From NCBI RefSeq assembly GCF_005116575.1, contig NZ_SWCN01000003.1, positions 1 through 64,000 of the forward strand: a stretch of 64,000 nt of DNA, written 5' to 3'. Shown here piece after piece: positions 25,503-34,169 of the stretch (position 1 is its first letter; every line of letters begins with the position of its first letter). The DNA is from Desulforhopalus sp. IMCC35007 (GTDB lineage Bacteria; Desulfobacterota; Desulfobulbia; Desulfobulbales; Desulfocapsaceae). Position numbers and translations under genes: made by a program. Under the pieces are notes generated by a model. That model was given only the letters and a program-made list of their open reading frames with translations. It was not told the origin of the DNA and did not search any database.

Positions 25503-25860
25503 TTAAACTGAATCTTTTTTAACTCAAAAGCCATATTGGCCTTTGCCCACGAAAAAATTGCGGGCATTTCTCATCATATTTATTCATCAAATATACTACA
25601 TATTGCACCATCGTCAAGATAATACAATGGGGCGTAACGGTCTGTAAATATTAGGTAATATTTTTTATCTTATGATATATCAAATAGATAGGTGTCTGAA
25701 GAAAATCTTCGTGCGCCCAGTAATTTGGCGCTGATCATTTTGTTTTTGTCATGAAAAAACAGGGGGTTTGACAGCAAGGAATGAAAAGCTCCAGTGGGGA
25801 AAAAATCACACGTATCAATTGTCATAAACATTAGATCTGCTACATTTCCGCCTTTTTTAT
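25503..25860. other. AT-rich gap with tandem hairpins
   Basis: No credible ORF. Two small stem-loops lie back to back: GAAGA/TCTTC (25698-25710) and GCGCC/GGCGC (25713-25731), followed on the plus strand by a T-rich stretch. On the minus strand they lie about 130 bases after the lpxC stop and could end that message. The rest is AT-rich and may hold the promoter of the hydrolase gene. Confidence 0.35.
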
Positions 25861-26850
25861 CTAGGTCATAGAGCCTACGGGAAGGTTTCTGCCATGAAAA
25901 GCGGGAAGCAGAGATCCAGTGCCGATCTTGGAGATGCTGACAACATTTTCCATAATCGAATGGTGCCCATCTCTATTCATTTCAAGTATCTCCCAACTCT
26001 CCGGTGCTGCAACAATTGCCTGCATGAGACCCAGATGCTGAGCATGACCAGCCTTATATGCCGTAACGTGACCAAGCAGTGGAGCACCGAGGAGGGCGAG
26101 ATCGCCTACCAGATCCAGGACCTTGTGACGAATAAATTCGTCTTGATAGCGCAGGCCGTCTTCATTGAGCACGGATGTGCGATTCCAGTGTATCGCAATA
26201 ACGTTGGCAAGGGTACCACCGAGAGCCAGACCGTTGGCCCAGAGTTCTTCGACCTGTTCAACATAGCCAAAGGTTCTGGCTTTGGCTATCTCATCGGCAA
26301 ATTGTCCGGCAAGCAGATCAAATGTATATTTCTGTGTTTTAATGAGGGTATCGTCAAAGCAGATCTCTCCGGTCACCTTAAAACCATCATATGGTGCAAT
26401 AGAGATATTTTTATCGCCGTCGCAGTAACAGATAGGTCGATTAATTTTGATGATTTTTTTATAGCCGTCCTGCTTTTTTCTCCCACTGCCACGGAGCAGT
26501 TTGAGAAATGGCTCCGCGGAGCCATCCATGATGGGGACCTCGGTTGCATCTATTTCAACATCGGCATTATCAATGCCAAACCCTCTGAATGCTGCAAGGA
26601 GGTGCTCGGTGGTTGAGATCCTGAAAAAATCATTTCCAAGTGTCGTTGCAAGTGTAGTGTCAACGACCTTGTCCATATGGGCCGGCAGCGCTGTGTCTGT
26701 TGGCAGGTCCGTTCTGAAAAAGCGTATACCACTATTCACCCCGGCAGGTTTAATGGAAAGATTGACTGTCCTTCCTGAATGAAGACCAACTCCACAGCAA
26801 CTCACCGTATTTTTGATTGTGTATTGATGTGGATCTAATGAGTATGACAT
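25861..26850 (-). CDS. lpxC: UDP-3-O-acyl-N-acetylglucosamine deacetylase LpxC
   Basis: Zinc-dependent deacetylase, the committed step of lipid A synthesis; 329 residues. Family motifs are TIKNTVSCCGVGLHSGRTVNL near the N-terminus, STTEHLLAAFRGFGIDN with zinc ligand His83, VPIMDGSA, RHKVLDLVGDLALLG (second His and Asp ligands), and the catalytic His of AYKAGHAQHLGLMQ. It lies 223 bases downstream of lpxK on the same strand, an unusual pairing since lpxC often sits with cell-division genes. Confidence 0.97.
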   Translation of the reverse strand: MSYSLDPHQYTIKNTVSCCGVGLHSGRTVNLSIKPAGVNSGIRFFRTDLPTDTALPAHMDKVVDTTLATTLGNDFFRISTTEHLLAAFRGFGIDNADVEIDATEVPIMDGSAEPFLKLLRGSGRKKQDGYKKIIKINRPICYCDGDKNISIAPYDGFKVTGEICFDDTLIKTQKYTFDLLAGQFADEIAKARTFGYVEQVEELWANGLALGGTLANVIAIHWNRTSVLNEDGLRYQDEFIRHKVLDLVGDLALLGAPLLGHVTAYKAGHAQHLGLMQAIVAAPESWEILEMNRDGHHSIMENVVSISKIGTGSLLPAFHGRNLPVGSMT

Positions 26851-26964
26851 TGCTTTCCTTGTGTTATAAGAGACGTATCACAACAGTTAAGCAATTATGG
26901 GGCCAGGCAGAAAAAACACCAGTGCAGTTGTTTATGATGCTGGTATTGCATGGTTAATTGCACG

Positions 26965-26990
26965 CAATATTGTCGAAATATCGACGATTG
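26965..26990. repeat. Imperfect palindrome between lpxK and lpxC
   Basis: GTCGA (26972-26976) and TCGAC (26981-26985) form the centre, and CAAT (26965-26968) with ATTG (26987-26990) form the outer arms. It lies in the 223-base spacer about 115 bases before the lpxC start on the minus strand. It could be an operator; there is no T-run to make it a terminator. Confidence 0.3.
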
Positions 26991-27073
26991 TCCTGTGGCT
27001 AAAAAAACACACATTGTCACATCTCTTGTTTTTTTACCACAATCCTCATTGACCAAAGAGAAGAGGCTGACAC

Positions 27074-28117
27074 TCAATTTCCAGGAATATTTTGTAATAT
27101 GAAGTCGTTAAAGGCAGTCTCAGGTTTTTGGCTTATTTTAAGAACATAGACAGGCAGGGTGAAATCTGCATTTTTTACTTTTACATAGTCTTTTGCTGTG
27201 GTGATAAGGCAGGTTGCACCGGCTTGTGCGGCCTTCTGGCAGAGTGCCTCTATCATGGAGACAGTATAGCTTGTGTGATCCTTATAATTGTTCATACCGC
27301 TTATTTGTATACCAAGAATTTCAACACTTTTCTGGACACGTTCGGGGCTGGCGATAGCGCAAAACACATACGCATTTCCGACTGCAGCCGGGTTCATTGG
27401 AACCCCACCGGAATCAACCAGACTAAGCCCGCTGTAGCTGGCTGTGAAAACGGGTTTATCTGGGAACCGTGCCTGTAATATTTGGGCAAAGGCTGTCGAA
27501 CGTTCTCGGTTTTCAGGGTTTTGCCCTGTGAGCAAAAACGCTGAGGTTCTCTTTAATGCAGCAACAGGTTCCCTTAGCGGTCCACCCGGGAATATCCGAC
27601 TGTTTCCTGCAAGGACCGTGGCGTCAAACAGAACGACGTTAATATCCCTGACAACACTCATATGCTGAAACCCGTCATCCAATAACAGGATATCAACATT
27701 AAGATGTTCCACAGCATGCAGACATGGTTCAATCCGCTTTCTGCCGGTAAGTACAGGTATGTCCTGTAGCGACTCCGCTATAAGGACAGGTTCATCGCCT
27801 GCTGCAACCGGGTCCATAAGGATGTCCTTGCCATCGCTGACAATATTGATATTGTCTGTAGACTTCCCACCATAGCCACGGCTTATTACTGCTGGGTTAT
27901 AGCCATTTTCTTTGAGTAACCTCGCAAGATGTATTACGGTTGGGGTCTTCCCCGTACCACCGAGCATGAGATTGCCAACGGATATAACCGGTACGCCTGG
28001 ATGATACTGTTTAAAAATCCGGTGCCGATATAACTTTTCCCGTATTCTCATGGCGAAACCATATATCGGTCCCAGAGGCCGGCCGAAGAAAAACAGAGAG
28101 TTCAATTCATTTGCCAT
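27074..28117 (-). CDS. lpxK: Tetraacyldisaccharide 4'-kinase LpxK
   Basis: Membrane-associated P-loop kinase of 347 residues that phosphorylates the 4' position of the lipid A disaccharide to give lipid IVA. The hydrophobic N-terminal region is followed by VISVGNLMLGGTGKTPTVIHLARLL (Walker A GGTGKT), NPAVISRGYGG, GDEPVLIA, ILLLDDGFQH and FPGGPLREP. Length is typical. Lipid A genes lpxC and lpxB also lie in the window. Confidence 0.96.
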   Translation of the reverse strand: MANELNSLFFFGRPLGPIYGFAMRIREKLYRHRIFKQYHPGVPVISVGNLMLGGTGKTPTVIHLARLLKENGYNPAVISRGYGGKSTDNINIVSDGKDILMDPVAAGDEPVLIAESLQDIPVLTGRKRIEPCLHAVEHLNVDILLLDDGFQHMSVVRDINVVLFDATVLAGNSRIFPGGPLREPVAALKRTSAFLLTGQNPENRERSTAFAQILQARFPDKPVFTASYSGLSLVDSGGVPMNPAAVGNAYVFCAIASPERVQKSVEILGIQISGMNNYKDHTSYTVSMIEALCQKAAQAGATCLITTAKDYVKVKNADFTLPVYVLKISQKPETAFNDFILQNIPGN

Positions 28118-28166
28118 AGCTTTTTGTATAGAAATTGATTAACGAATCTTTTTGTGCATGTTTTAG

Positions 28167-28190
28167 CTTTTGCAATATTCATAGCAAAAG
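28167..28190. repeat. Inverted repeat in the lpxK-livJ divergent spacer
   Basis: CTTTTGC (28167-28173) and GCAAAAG (28184-28190) are perfect complements with a 10-base AT spacer. It lies about 50 bases upstream of the lpxK start and 100 bases upstream of livJ, so it could be an operator for either gene. Confidence 0.3.
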
Positions 28191-28290
28191 ACTAATATCA
28201 TGACCTTGTGGTATATGCTCACTCTTTATTCTTGTATTCCATACAAAAATAAAGGGGAATCTCATTAATTAATTGTAAATGGAGGAAGGA

Positions 28291-29421
28291 ATGAAGTTGA
28301 ATATGAATCGTAAGTTATTCTCGACGGCAGCCTGTTTACTCATTGCAGTATCTGTACCAGCACTTGTTTTAGCTGAAGGTGATACCATTAAATTTGGTGT
28401 GGCTGGTGCCCATAGTGGCGACCTTGCATCATATGGATTACCAACGGTTAACGCAGCCCAGCTTGTCATCGAGAAGGTGAATGCCGCAGGTGGTGTGAAC
28501 GGCAAGATGGTTGAACTGCTTGTGGAGGATGATGTCTGTAAGCCAGAGGTCGCAACCAACACTGCAACCAAACTTGTCTCCGATGGTGTCGATGTCGTTC
28601 TTGGTCATATTTGTTCCGGAGCCACCAAAGCAGCGTTGCCAATTTATAAAAACGCCGGTGTTCTGGTCATGTCTCCATCTGCTACCAACCCAGAGCTTAC
28701 CCAGAGTGGTGATTACCCTAATTTTTTTAGGACAATCGCACCAGATGATGCTCAGGCCCAGGTTGATGTGGAATTTGCCCTCAATAAACTGAATTACACT
28801 AAAATAGCTGTTGTTCATGATAAAGGCGATTACGGTAAAGGTTTTGCTGAATTTGCCAAGAAATTTCTTGAAGAGTCTGGAAAAGCTGAAGTTGTGCTGT
28901 TTGAAGGTGTGACTCCAGGTGCCGTTGATTATTCTGCCATCGTACAAAAAATTAAACGTTCCGGCGCCCAGGCAGTAATGTTTGGTGGTTATCATCCTGA
29001 GGCATCTAAAATCATCAGCATGATGAAAAAGAAAAGACTAAAAGTAGACTTCATCTCAGATGATGGTGTAAAAGACAACACCTTTATCAAGGTTGCCGGA
29101 GAAGATGCTGAGGGTGCCTATGCCTCTGGCCCAAAAGACACCACAGCCAATCCACTTTCAATTGAAGCGGTTGCAGCCCATAAAGCAAAATTCAATGCCG
29201 ACCCCGGTGCCTTCTTTGAAAATGCCTATTCCGCAACCCTAGCTATGCTCAACGCCATAGAAAAAGCCGACACCACTGAACTTGAAGCTGTGAAGAAAGC
29301 ACTTCAAACGGAAAAAGTTGATACCCCTGTTGGCAACATTTATTTCGATGAGAACGGGGATGCCATAGGTGTAGGATTCTCCGTATATCAGGTAAAAGAT
29401 GGCGCTTTCGTAGAATTATAA
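28291..29421 (+). CDS. livJ: Branched-chain amino acid ABC transporter, substrate-binding protein
   Basis: 376-residue periplasmic binding protein. A signal peptide (about 1-28, ending ...VSVPALVLAEG) is followed by a type I periplasmic-binding fold with IKFGVAGAHSGDLASYGLPTVNAAQLVIEKVNAAGGVNG and VDVVLGHICSGATKAALPIY, as in LivJ/LivK. The start is the ATG at 28291, 12 bases inside the longest frame, because a GGAGGAAGGA ribosome site lies just before it. A strong hairpin plus T8 separates it from livH, which would favour high expression of the binding protein. Leu/Ile/Val is the expected ligand; other amino acids or amides are possible. Confidence 0.94.
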   Translation: MKLNMNRKLFSTAACLLIAVSVPALVLAEGDTIKFGVAGAHSGDLASYGLPTVNAAQLVIEKVNAAGGVNGKMVELLVEDDVCKPEVATNTATKLVSDGVDVVLGHICSGATKAALPIYKNAGVLVMSPSATNPELTQSGDYPNFFRTIAPDDAQAQVDVEFALNKLNYTKIAVVHDKGDYGKGFAEFAKKFLEESGKAEVVLFEGVTPGAVDYSAIVQKIKRSGAQAVMFGGYHPEASKIISMMKKKRLKVDFISDDGVKDNTFIKVAGEDAEGAYASGPKDTTANPLSIEAVAAHKAKFNADPGAFFENAYSATLAMLNAIEKADTTELEAVKKALQTEKVDTPVGNIYFDENGDAIGVGFSVYQVKDGAFVEL

Positions 29422-29446
29422 GCGAGACACTTCTCTTGATTAATCT

Positions 29447-29486
29447 TACCTGGAGCTTGCACACGTTGTGTTGCAAGGTCCAGGTA
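29447..29486 (+). terminator. Intra-operon terminator/attenuator between livJ and livH
   Basis: An 8-bp perfect stem (TACCTGGA and TCCAGGTA) continues after one mismatch through CTTGCA/TGCAAG and runs into T8 (29488-29495). It lies 26 bases after livJ and 20 before livH on the same strand, so partial read-through is expected. Confidence 0.85.
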
Positions 29487-29505
29487 CTTTTTTTTGTGGT
29501 AATAT

Positions 29506-30408
29506 ATGGATTATTTTATAGAACTTCTATTCAGCGGCTTAACCAGAGGCTCAATTTACGCGCTTATCGCTTTGGGCTATACAATGGTATATGGAATTAT
29601 CGGTCTGATCAATTTTGCCCATGGTGAAATTTATATGATCGGGGCGTTTACCTCTTTTATTGTTGCCACCGTGCTTTCAATTTATGGATTTCCGCTTCTG
29701 GCTATAGTTGTGATAGCTGGTGTTGCAGCTGCTATCTGGTCAAGCGCCTATGGATACACCATCGAAAAAATTGCCTACAAACCCCTTAGACATGCGCCAA
29801 GGCTTTCTCCACTTATCAGTGCCATCGGGATGTCTATTTTTTTACAGAACTATGTTCTGCTTGCTCAAACCTCGGATTTTCTTCCTTTCCCCGAACTCAT
29901 TCCAGATTTCGATTTTATGGAACCCGTCGCACATATTGTTGGTTCTTCTGATCTTGTTATTCTGATCACAACCACAATAGTCATGCTTATTTTGACTTTT
30001 GTCATTAAATTCACCCGTATTGGTAAGGCGATGAGGGCTACAGCTCAAGATCGTACCATGGCAATGCTCGTGGGTATTAATGTTAATAATATTATTTCGG
30101 CAACCTTTATTATCGGTTCTGCCCTGGCAGCCATCGGCGGCCTGCTCATTGCCTCCCATATTGGTCAGATTAACTTTTATATTGGTTTTATTGCTGGCAT
30201 TAAAGCCTTTACTGCTGCAGTTCTTGGCGGGATCGGGTCGATTCCGGGCGCAGTTCTTGGCAGCTTGATCCTCGGACTTACCGAGAGTTTTGCCACAGGG
30301 TATGTTTCCAGTGACTATGAAGATGTCTTTGCCTTTTCATTACTGGTCCTCATCTTGATCTTCAAACCATCAGGTCTTCTCGGCAAGGCTGAAACTCAGA
30401 AGGTGTAA
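29506..30408 (+). CDS. livH: Branched-chain amino acid ABC transporter permease LivH
   Basis: 300-residue inner-membrane permease with about eight helices. Start LLFSGLTRGSIYALIALGYTMVYGIIGLINFAHGE is typical, as are the RATAQDRTMAMLVGINVNN coupling-loop region and FTAAVLGGIGSIPGAVLGSLILG. It pairs with LivM. The ribosome site is weak or absent after the attenuator. Confidence 0.95.
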   Translation: MDYFIELLFSGLTRGSIYALIALGYTMVYGIIGLINFAHGEIYMIGAFTSFIVATVLSIYGFPLLAIVVIAGVAAAIWSSAYGYTIEKIAYKPLRHAPRLSPLISAIGMSIFLQNYVLLAQTSDFLPFPELIPDFDFMEPVAHIVGSSDLVILITTTIVMLILTFVIKFTRIGKAMRATAQDRTMAMLVGINVNNIISATFIIGSALAAIGGLLIASHIGQINFYIGFIAGIKAFTAAVLGGIGSIPGAVLGSLILGLTESFATGYVSSDYEDVFAFSLLVLILIFKPSGLLGKAETQKV

Positions 30409-30419
30409 TTGCAAACGTT

Positions 30420-31628
30420 ATGTTTTCATTAAAAGAAATTAGAAAGACCGCACTTATCTCTCTTTGGTTTGTTTTTCTCACTTTTCCAATAATGGTTATA
30501 AAGGTAGATCCTATTGAGCGGATTGTCCGCTGGAGATGGGATAACGCCCTCTATGTAGGATTGGGAATATTTTTCCTCAGACTTTTTATTGAATTTTTAA
30601 AAGAGAAAAATAGTATCAGGCAGGCTGCCAAGACTACAGAAGAAAAAGAATCGCTGTCAAAAATCCACATTATTATCGCCAATCCCAAGCAGAGAAATAT
30701 CCTCGTCGGGGTTCTACTCTGTGCGGCAAGCGTTTTCCCGTTTATTTTTGATACCTACCAGACAAATATCATGATTACCGCCCTCATGTATGTTGTTTTG
30801 GGTCTGGGCCTTAATATTGTTGTGGGGATGGCAGGATTGCTTGATCTTGGGTTTGTGGCATTTTATGCAGTCGGTGCCTATTCCTATGCACTTCTCAATT
30901 ATCACTTTGGTCTTGGCTTCTGGGCTGTTCTGCCAATTGGAGGCGGCCTTGCTGCAATGGCAGGTATCCTCCTGGGTTTTCCGGTTCTGCGCCTGCGGGG
31001 GGATTATCTTGCCATTGTAACTCTTGGATTTGGAGAGATCATTCGCCTGGTTCTTGAAAACTGGAACGAGTTCTCCATGGGGCCGAGTGGAATATCCAAT
31101 ATTCCAAGGCCCGGATTGTTCGGCCTGGAAATGTCACTGAACGGGTCGATCCTGTACCTGTATTATATGATGATCCTTTTCATGATTTTTACAATTTTTG
31201 TCGTTAACCGCCTTCAGGACTCAAGACTTGGCCGAGCATGGATTGCTCTGAGAGAGGATGAGATTGCATGTCAAGCCATGGGGATCGATAAACGCAAAAC
31301 CAAACTGGTTGCTTTTTCCCTTGGCGCCTTCTGGGCGGGTATCGTCGGAGTCATCTTTGCTGCAAAAACAACTTTTATTAATCCAGCGAGTTTCACTTTT
31401 CTCGAATCTGCAATAATTTTATCCATCGTTGTTCTGGGAGGTATGGGCTCGATTGTCGGGGTAATTATTGGTGCCTTTATCCTTATCTTGCTGCCGGAGT
31501 ACCTGAGAGCTTTTTCTGAATACAGGATGCTTGCTTTTGGAGCTATACTTGTTGCAATGATGGTATTTCGTCCACAGGGCCTCTTTTCTACTATCCGCCG
31601 CACCTATACCTTCGAAAAAGATAAATAG
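30420..31628 (+). CDS. livM: Branched-chain amino acid ABC transporter permease LivM
   Basis: 402 residues. The first ~95 residues are an extension with one or two hydrophobic segments and a charged stretch, as in E. coli LivM. The core permease follows (YVVLGLGLNIVVGMAGLLDLGFVAFYAVGAYSYALL, GDYLAIVTLGFGEIIRLVLENW, RLGRAWIALREDEIACQAMGID coupling region, SIVVLGGMGSIVGVIIGAF). It lies 11 bases after livH. Confidence 0.95.
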   Translation: MFSLKEIRKTALISLWFVFLTFPIMVIKVDPIERIVRWRWDNALYVGLGIFFLRLFIEFLKEKNSIRQAAKTTEEKESLSKIHIIIANPKQRNILVGVLLCAASVFPFIFDTYQTNIMITALMYVVLGLGLNIVVGMAGLLDLGFVAFYAVGAYSYALLNYHFGLGFWAVLPIGGGLAAMAGILLGFPVLRLRGDYLAIVTLGFGEIIRLVLENWNEFSMGPSGISNIPRPGLFGLEMSLNGSILYLYYMMILFMIFTIFVVNRLQDSRLGRAWIALREDEIACQAMGIDKRKTKLVAFSLGAFWAGIVGVIFAAKTTFINPASFTFLESAIILSIVVLGGMGSIVGVIIGAFILILLPEYLRAFSEYRMLAFGAILVAMMVFRPQGLFSTIRRTYTFEKDK

Positions 31629-31643
31629 CGTACAAAAGCAATT

Positions 31644-32435
31644 ATGACGACTCCAATATTAAAAGTAACTGGCCTTACCATGGATTTTGGTGGTATTCGG
31701 GCCCTCAACCAACTCGATCTCGATGTCTGCGCAGGTGAGATTGTAGCACTTATTGGACCAAATGGTGCAGGAAAGACTACATTTTTTAATTGTGTAACCG
31801 GCATATACACTCCGACAAAGGGCGACGTCATACTCACGCCACCGGGTTCCAGTAAAGGTATCAGCCTTAAAGGTATGAAGCCAAATATTGTTACCCAAAA
31901 AGGACTTGCCCGTACTTTTCAAAACATCCGGCTGTTTTCTAAGATGACCGTTCTGGAAAATGTTATGATTGGCCGACACTGCAGAACGAAAGCATTTATT
32001 CTCGGAGCAATACTTCGCACAAAGGCCACCCGGAGAGAAGAACGAGAAATTCTAGAGATGAGTTACGGTTTACTCGAAAAGGTAGGTCTTGCCGACTTTG
32101 CTAATGAATTTGCCGAAAATCTTTCCTATGGCGCGCAGAGAAGGCTGGAAATTGCCAGAGCCCTTGCAACCGAACCTCTTCTCCTTTTACTCGACGAACC
32201 AGCGGCGGGTATGAATCCTCAGGAGACACTTGAACTCGACGATCTTATAAAAAAGATCGCTTCAGAAGGGCAGTCGATACTGCTTATCGAACATGACATG
32301 AAACTGGTTATGAGTCTGTCCGACAGGATATTTGTCATGGATTATGGCAAAAAAATTGCTCAAGGTGTGCCCGCCGAAATCCGGGCGAATCCTCAAGTTA
32401 TCAAAGCATATCTCGGTGAGGAAGTTGATGCTTAA
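31644..32435 (+). CDS. livG: Branched-chain amino acid ABC transporter ATPase LivG
   Basis: 263-residue ABC ATPase: Walker A GPNGAGKTTFFN, Q-loop region ARTFQNIRLF, signature LSYGAQRRLEIARAL, Walker B LLLLDEPAAGMN, and switch His in LIEHDM. The C-terminal VMDYGKKIAQGVPAEIRANPQVIKAYLGEE is typical of the LivG subfamily. Its last codons overlap the livF start by 8 bases. Confidence 0.96.
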   Translation: MTTPILKVTGLTMDFGGIRALNQLDLDVCAGEIVALIGPNGAGKTTFFNCVTGIYTPTKGDVILTPPGSSKGISLKGMKPNIVTQKGLARTFQNIRLFSKMTVLENVMIGRHCRTKAFILGAILRTKATRREEREILEMSYGLLEKVGLADFANEFAENLSYGAQRRLEIARALATEPLLLLLDEPAAGMNPQETLELDDLIKKIASEGQSILLIEHDMKLVMSLSDRIFVMDYGKKIAQGVPAEIRANPQVIKAYLGEEVDA

Positions 32436-33135
32436 GATTGAAAATATACAGGCTGGGTATGGCAACATCATTGCCATTAAAAATGTGAGCCTGGAAATAA
32501 ACGAGGGTGAGATCATCACTCTTATCGGTGCAAATGGTGCAGGGAAAAGTACAACCCTGATGACGATTTCCGGTGTTGTGGCAGCACGCTCGGGGCATAT
32601 TTTTTTCAGGAATGAACCGATTGAGAAAAAATCATCCGACGACATTGTAAAACTTGGTATCTGTCAGGTGCCGGAGGGGAGACATATCTTTCCTCAATTG
32701 ACCGTTCAGGAAAATCTTGATATGGGGGCTTTCCTTCGCAAGGATACAGCTGAAATCAAAAAAGATCTTGAATATGTTTTTGATCTTTTTCCGATTCTTG
32801 CTGCGAGAAAAAACCAGGACGGAGGAACTCTGAGTGGTGGTGAGCAGCAGATGCTGGCAATGTCAAGGGCTCTCATGGCTCGGCCGCAGTTACTTCTGCT
32901 CGATGAGCCTTCGATGGGACTTGCGCCTCTGGTCATTAAGCAGATTTTCGAGATTATCAAACAAATCAATAAAGAAAATAATACAACTATTTTCCTTGTT
33001 GAACAGAACGCCAATCAGGCACTTCATATTGCAGACAGGGCATATGTCCTTGAAAATGGTGAAATCACCCTGTCCGGTTCAGCAGCCGATCTGCTCAAGA
33101 ACTCGGATATACAAAAGGCATATCTCGGTATCTGA
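32428..33135 (+). CDS. livF: Branched-chain amino acid ABC transporter ATPase LivF
   Basis: 235-residue ABC ATPase partner of LivG: Walker A GANGAGKST, QVPEGRHIFPQLTV, signature LSGGEQQMLAMSRALM, Walker B LLLLDEPSMGLAP and FLVEQNANQAL. The open frame extends upstream inside livG, but the ATG at 32428 has a GTGAGGA site and gives the family length, so I use it. It overlaps livG by 8 bases. Confidence 0.96.
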   Translation: MLKIENIQAGYGNIIAIKNVSLEINEGEIITLIGANGAGKSTTLMTISGVVAARSGHIFFRNEPIEKKSSDDIVKLGICQVPEGRHIFPQLTVQENLDMGAFLRKDTAEIKKDLEYVFDLFPILAARKNQDGGTLSGGEQQMLAMSRALMARPQLLLLDEPSMGLAPLVIKQIFEIIKQINKENNTTIFLVEQNANQALHIADRAYVLENGEITLSGSAADLLKNSDIQKAYLGI

Positions 33136-33182
33136 TTCATTTTATTAAAACGATATATAGTTTCCTATAAGGGTTGTACACA

Positions 33183-34163
33183 ATGCAAAATTTAAAAGTG
33201 GCGGTTATCGGAGTGGGATATCTCGGTCGATTTCATGCCCAGAAATATGCGTCTCTTCCCGGGATTGATCTGGTTGGTGTCGTCGATCCGGATCAAACCC
33301 AGGCAGAGCTGGTGGCGGCAGAATGTAACTGTAAAGCTTTCACCGATTACAAGGAATTGGTCACACAGGTCAATGCCGTCTCCATTGTTGTTCCCACCTC
33401 TTTACACCATAGAGTCGCAGGGGATTTTCTTGGTGCCGGTGTAGATGTTCTGCTTGAAAAGCCGATGACCGTCACTCTTGAAGAAGCGGACGATCTCATT
33501 GCTCTTGCAAAGGCTAAAAATCTCATTCTGCAAATTGGTCACCTGGAGCGATTTAATCCCGCTCTCATGGCCATGAAGCCCTCACTCACAACACCGGTTT
33601 TCATAGAGAGCAACAGGATTGCCACCTTTAAACCACGGGGGGTTGATGTTGACGTTGTTCTCGATCTTATGATTCATGATATTGATATTATTTTAAATAT
33701 TATTGATTCTCCGATCAAGACCATCCATACGGTGGGTGCACCGGTTGCAACTGCAAATACCGATATCGCCAACGCCCGGCTTATTTTTGAAAGTGGTGCC
33801 ACCGCTAATGTTACCGTGAGTCGGGTTTCTCGTACCAACGAGAGAAAAATGCGAATCTTTCAGCCCGGGAGCTATATCAGTGTAGATTTCGGCAAAAAGA
33901 AAGTCATGACCATTCTGCTCTCTGAAGAACTGCTGGAAAGCGGTATGCCAAAGCAGGTCGTTGATCTGCGCTCATTTGAAAGTGGAGATGCTCTGCTTGC
34001 TGAAATAGAGGCTTTTGTTTCTCATGTGAAGGAACGGACAAAGCCTGCCGTTTCAGGAGTGGAAGGCAGAAGGGCGCTTGAAGTGGCCTTACAGGTCATG
34101 ACCCAGATAAAAGAGCATCAGCAACTCGACCTATTTAAAGGTTTTTTCCAAAAACCATCCTGA
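33183..34163 (+). CDS. Gfo/Idh/MocA-family oxidoreductase next to lpxB
   Basis: NAD(P)-dependent sugar oxidoreductase of 326 residues. A Rossmann fold begins with VAVIGVGYLGRFHAQKY (GxGxxG), VDVLLEKPMTV holds the EKP motif, and QIGHLERFNPA with DLMIHDIDIILNI supplies the HD-type catalytic region. The ATG at 33183 is preferred over a TTG at 33174. It ends 6 bases before lpxB. Related enzymes are commonly found just upstream of lpxB in Desulfobacterota and Geobacter-type genomes, and one relative (GnnA) oxidises the 3-OH of UDP-GlcNAc for 2,3-diamino lipid A. A lipid A-sugar role is plausible from position alone. Confidence 0.88.
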   Translation: MQNLKVAVIGVGYLGRFHAQKYASLPGIDLVGVVDPDQTQAELVAAECNCKAFTDYKELVTQVNAVSIVVPTSLHHRVAGDFLGAGVDVLLEKPMTVTLEEADDLIALAKAKNLILQIGHLERFNPALMAMKPSLTTPVFIESNRIATFKPRGVDVDVVLDLMIHDIDIILNIIDSPIKTIHTVGAPVATANTDIANARLIFESGATANVTVSRVSRTNERKMRIFQPGSYISVDFGKKKVMTILLSEELLESGMPKQVVDLRSFESGDALLAEIEAFVSHVKERTKPAVSGVEGRRALEVALQVMTQIKEHQQLDLFKGFFQKPS

Positions 34164-34169
34164 TTAGAC

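Noticed and set aside
26895-27077. 60-aa minus-strand ORF between lpxK and lpxC
   Set aside because: Overlaps the lpxK end, has atypical composition and no ribosome site; probably chance.
28279-28290. Upstream ATG of livJ
   Set aside because: The GGAGGAAGGA ribosome site lies just inside this longer frame, so the ATG at 28291 is the likely start.
32332-32427. Longer livF start inside livG
   Set aside because: The extension does not match LivF, and the ATG at 32428 has a proper ribosome site.
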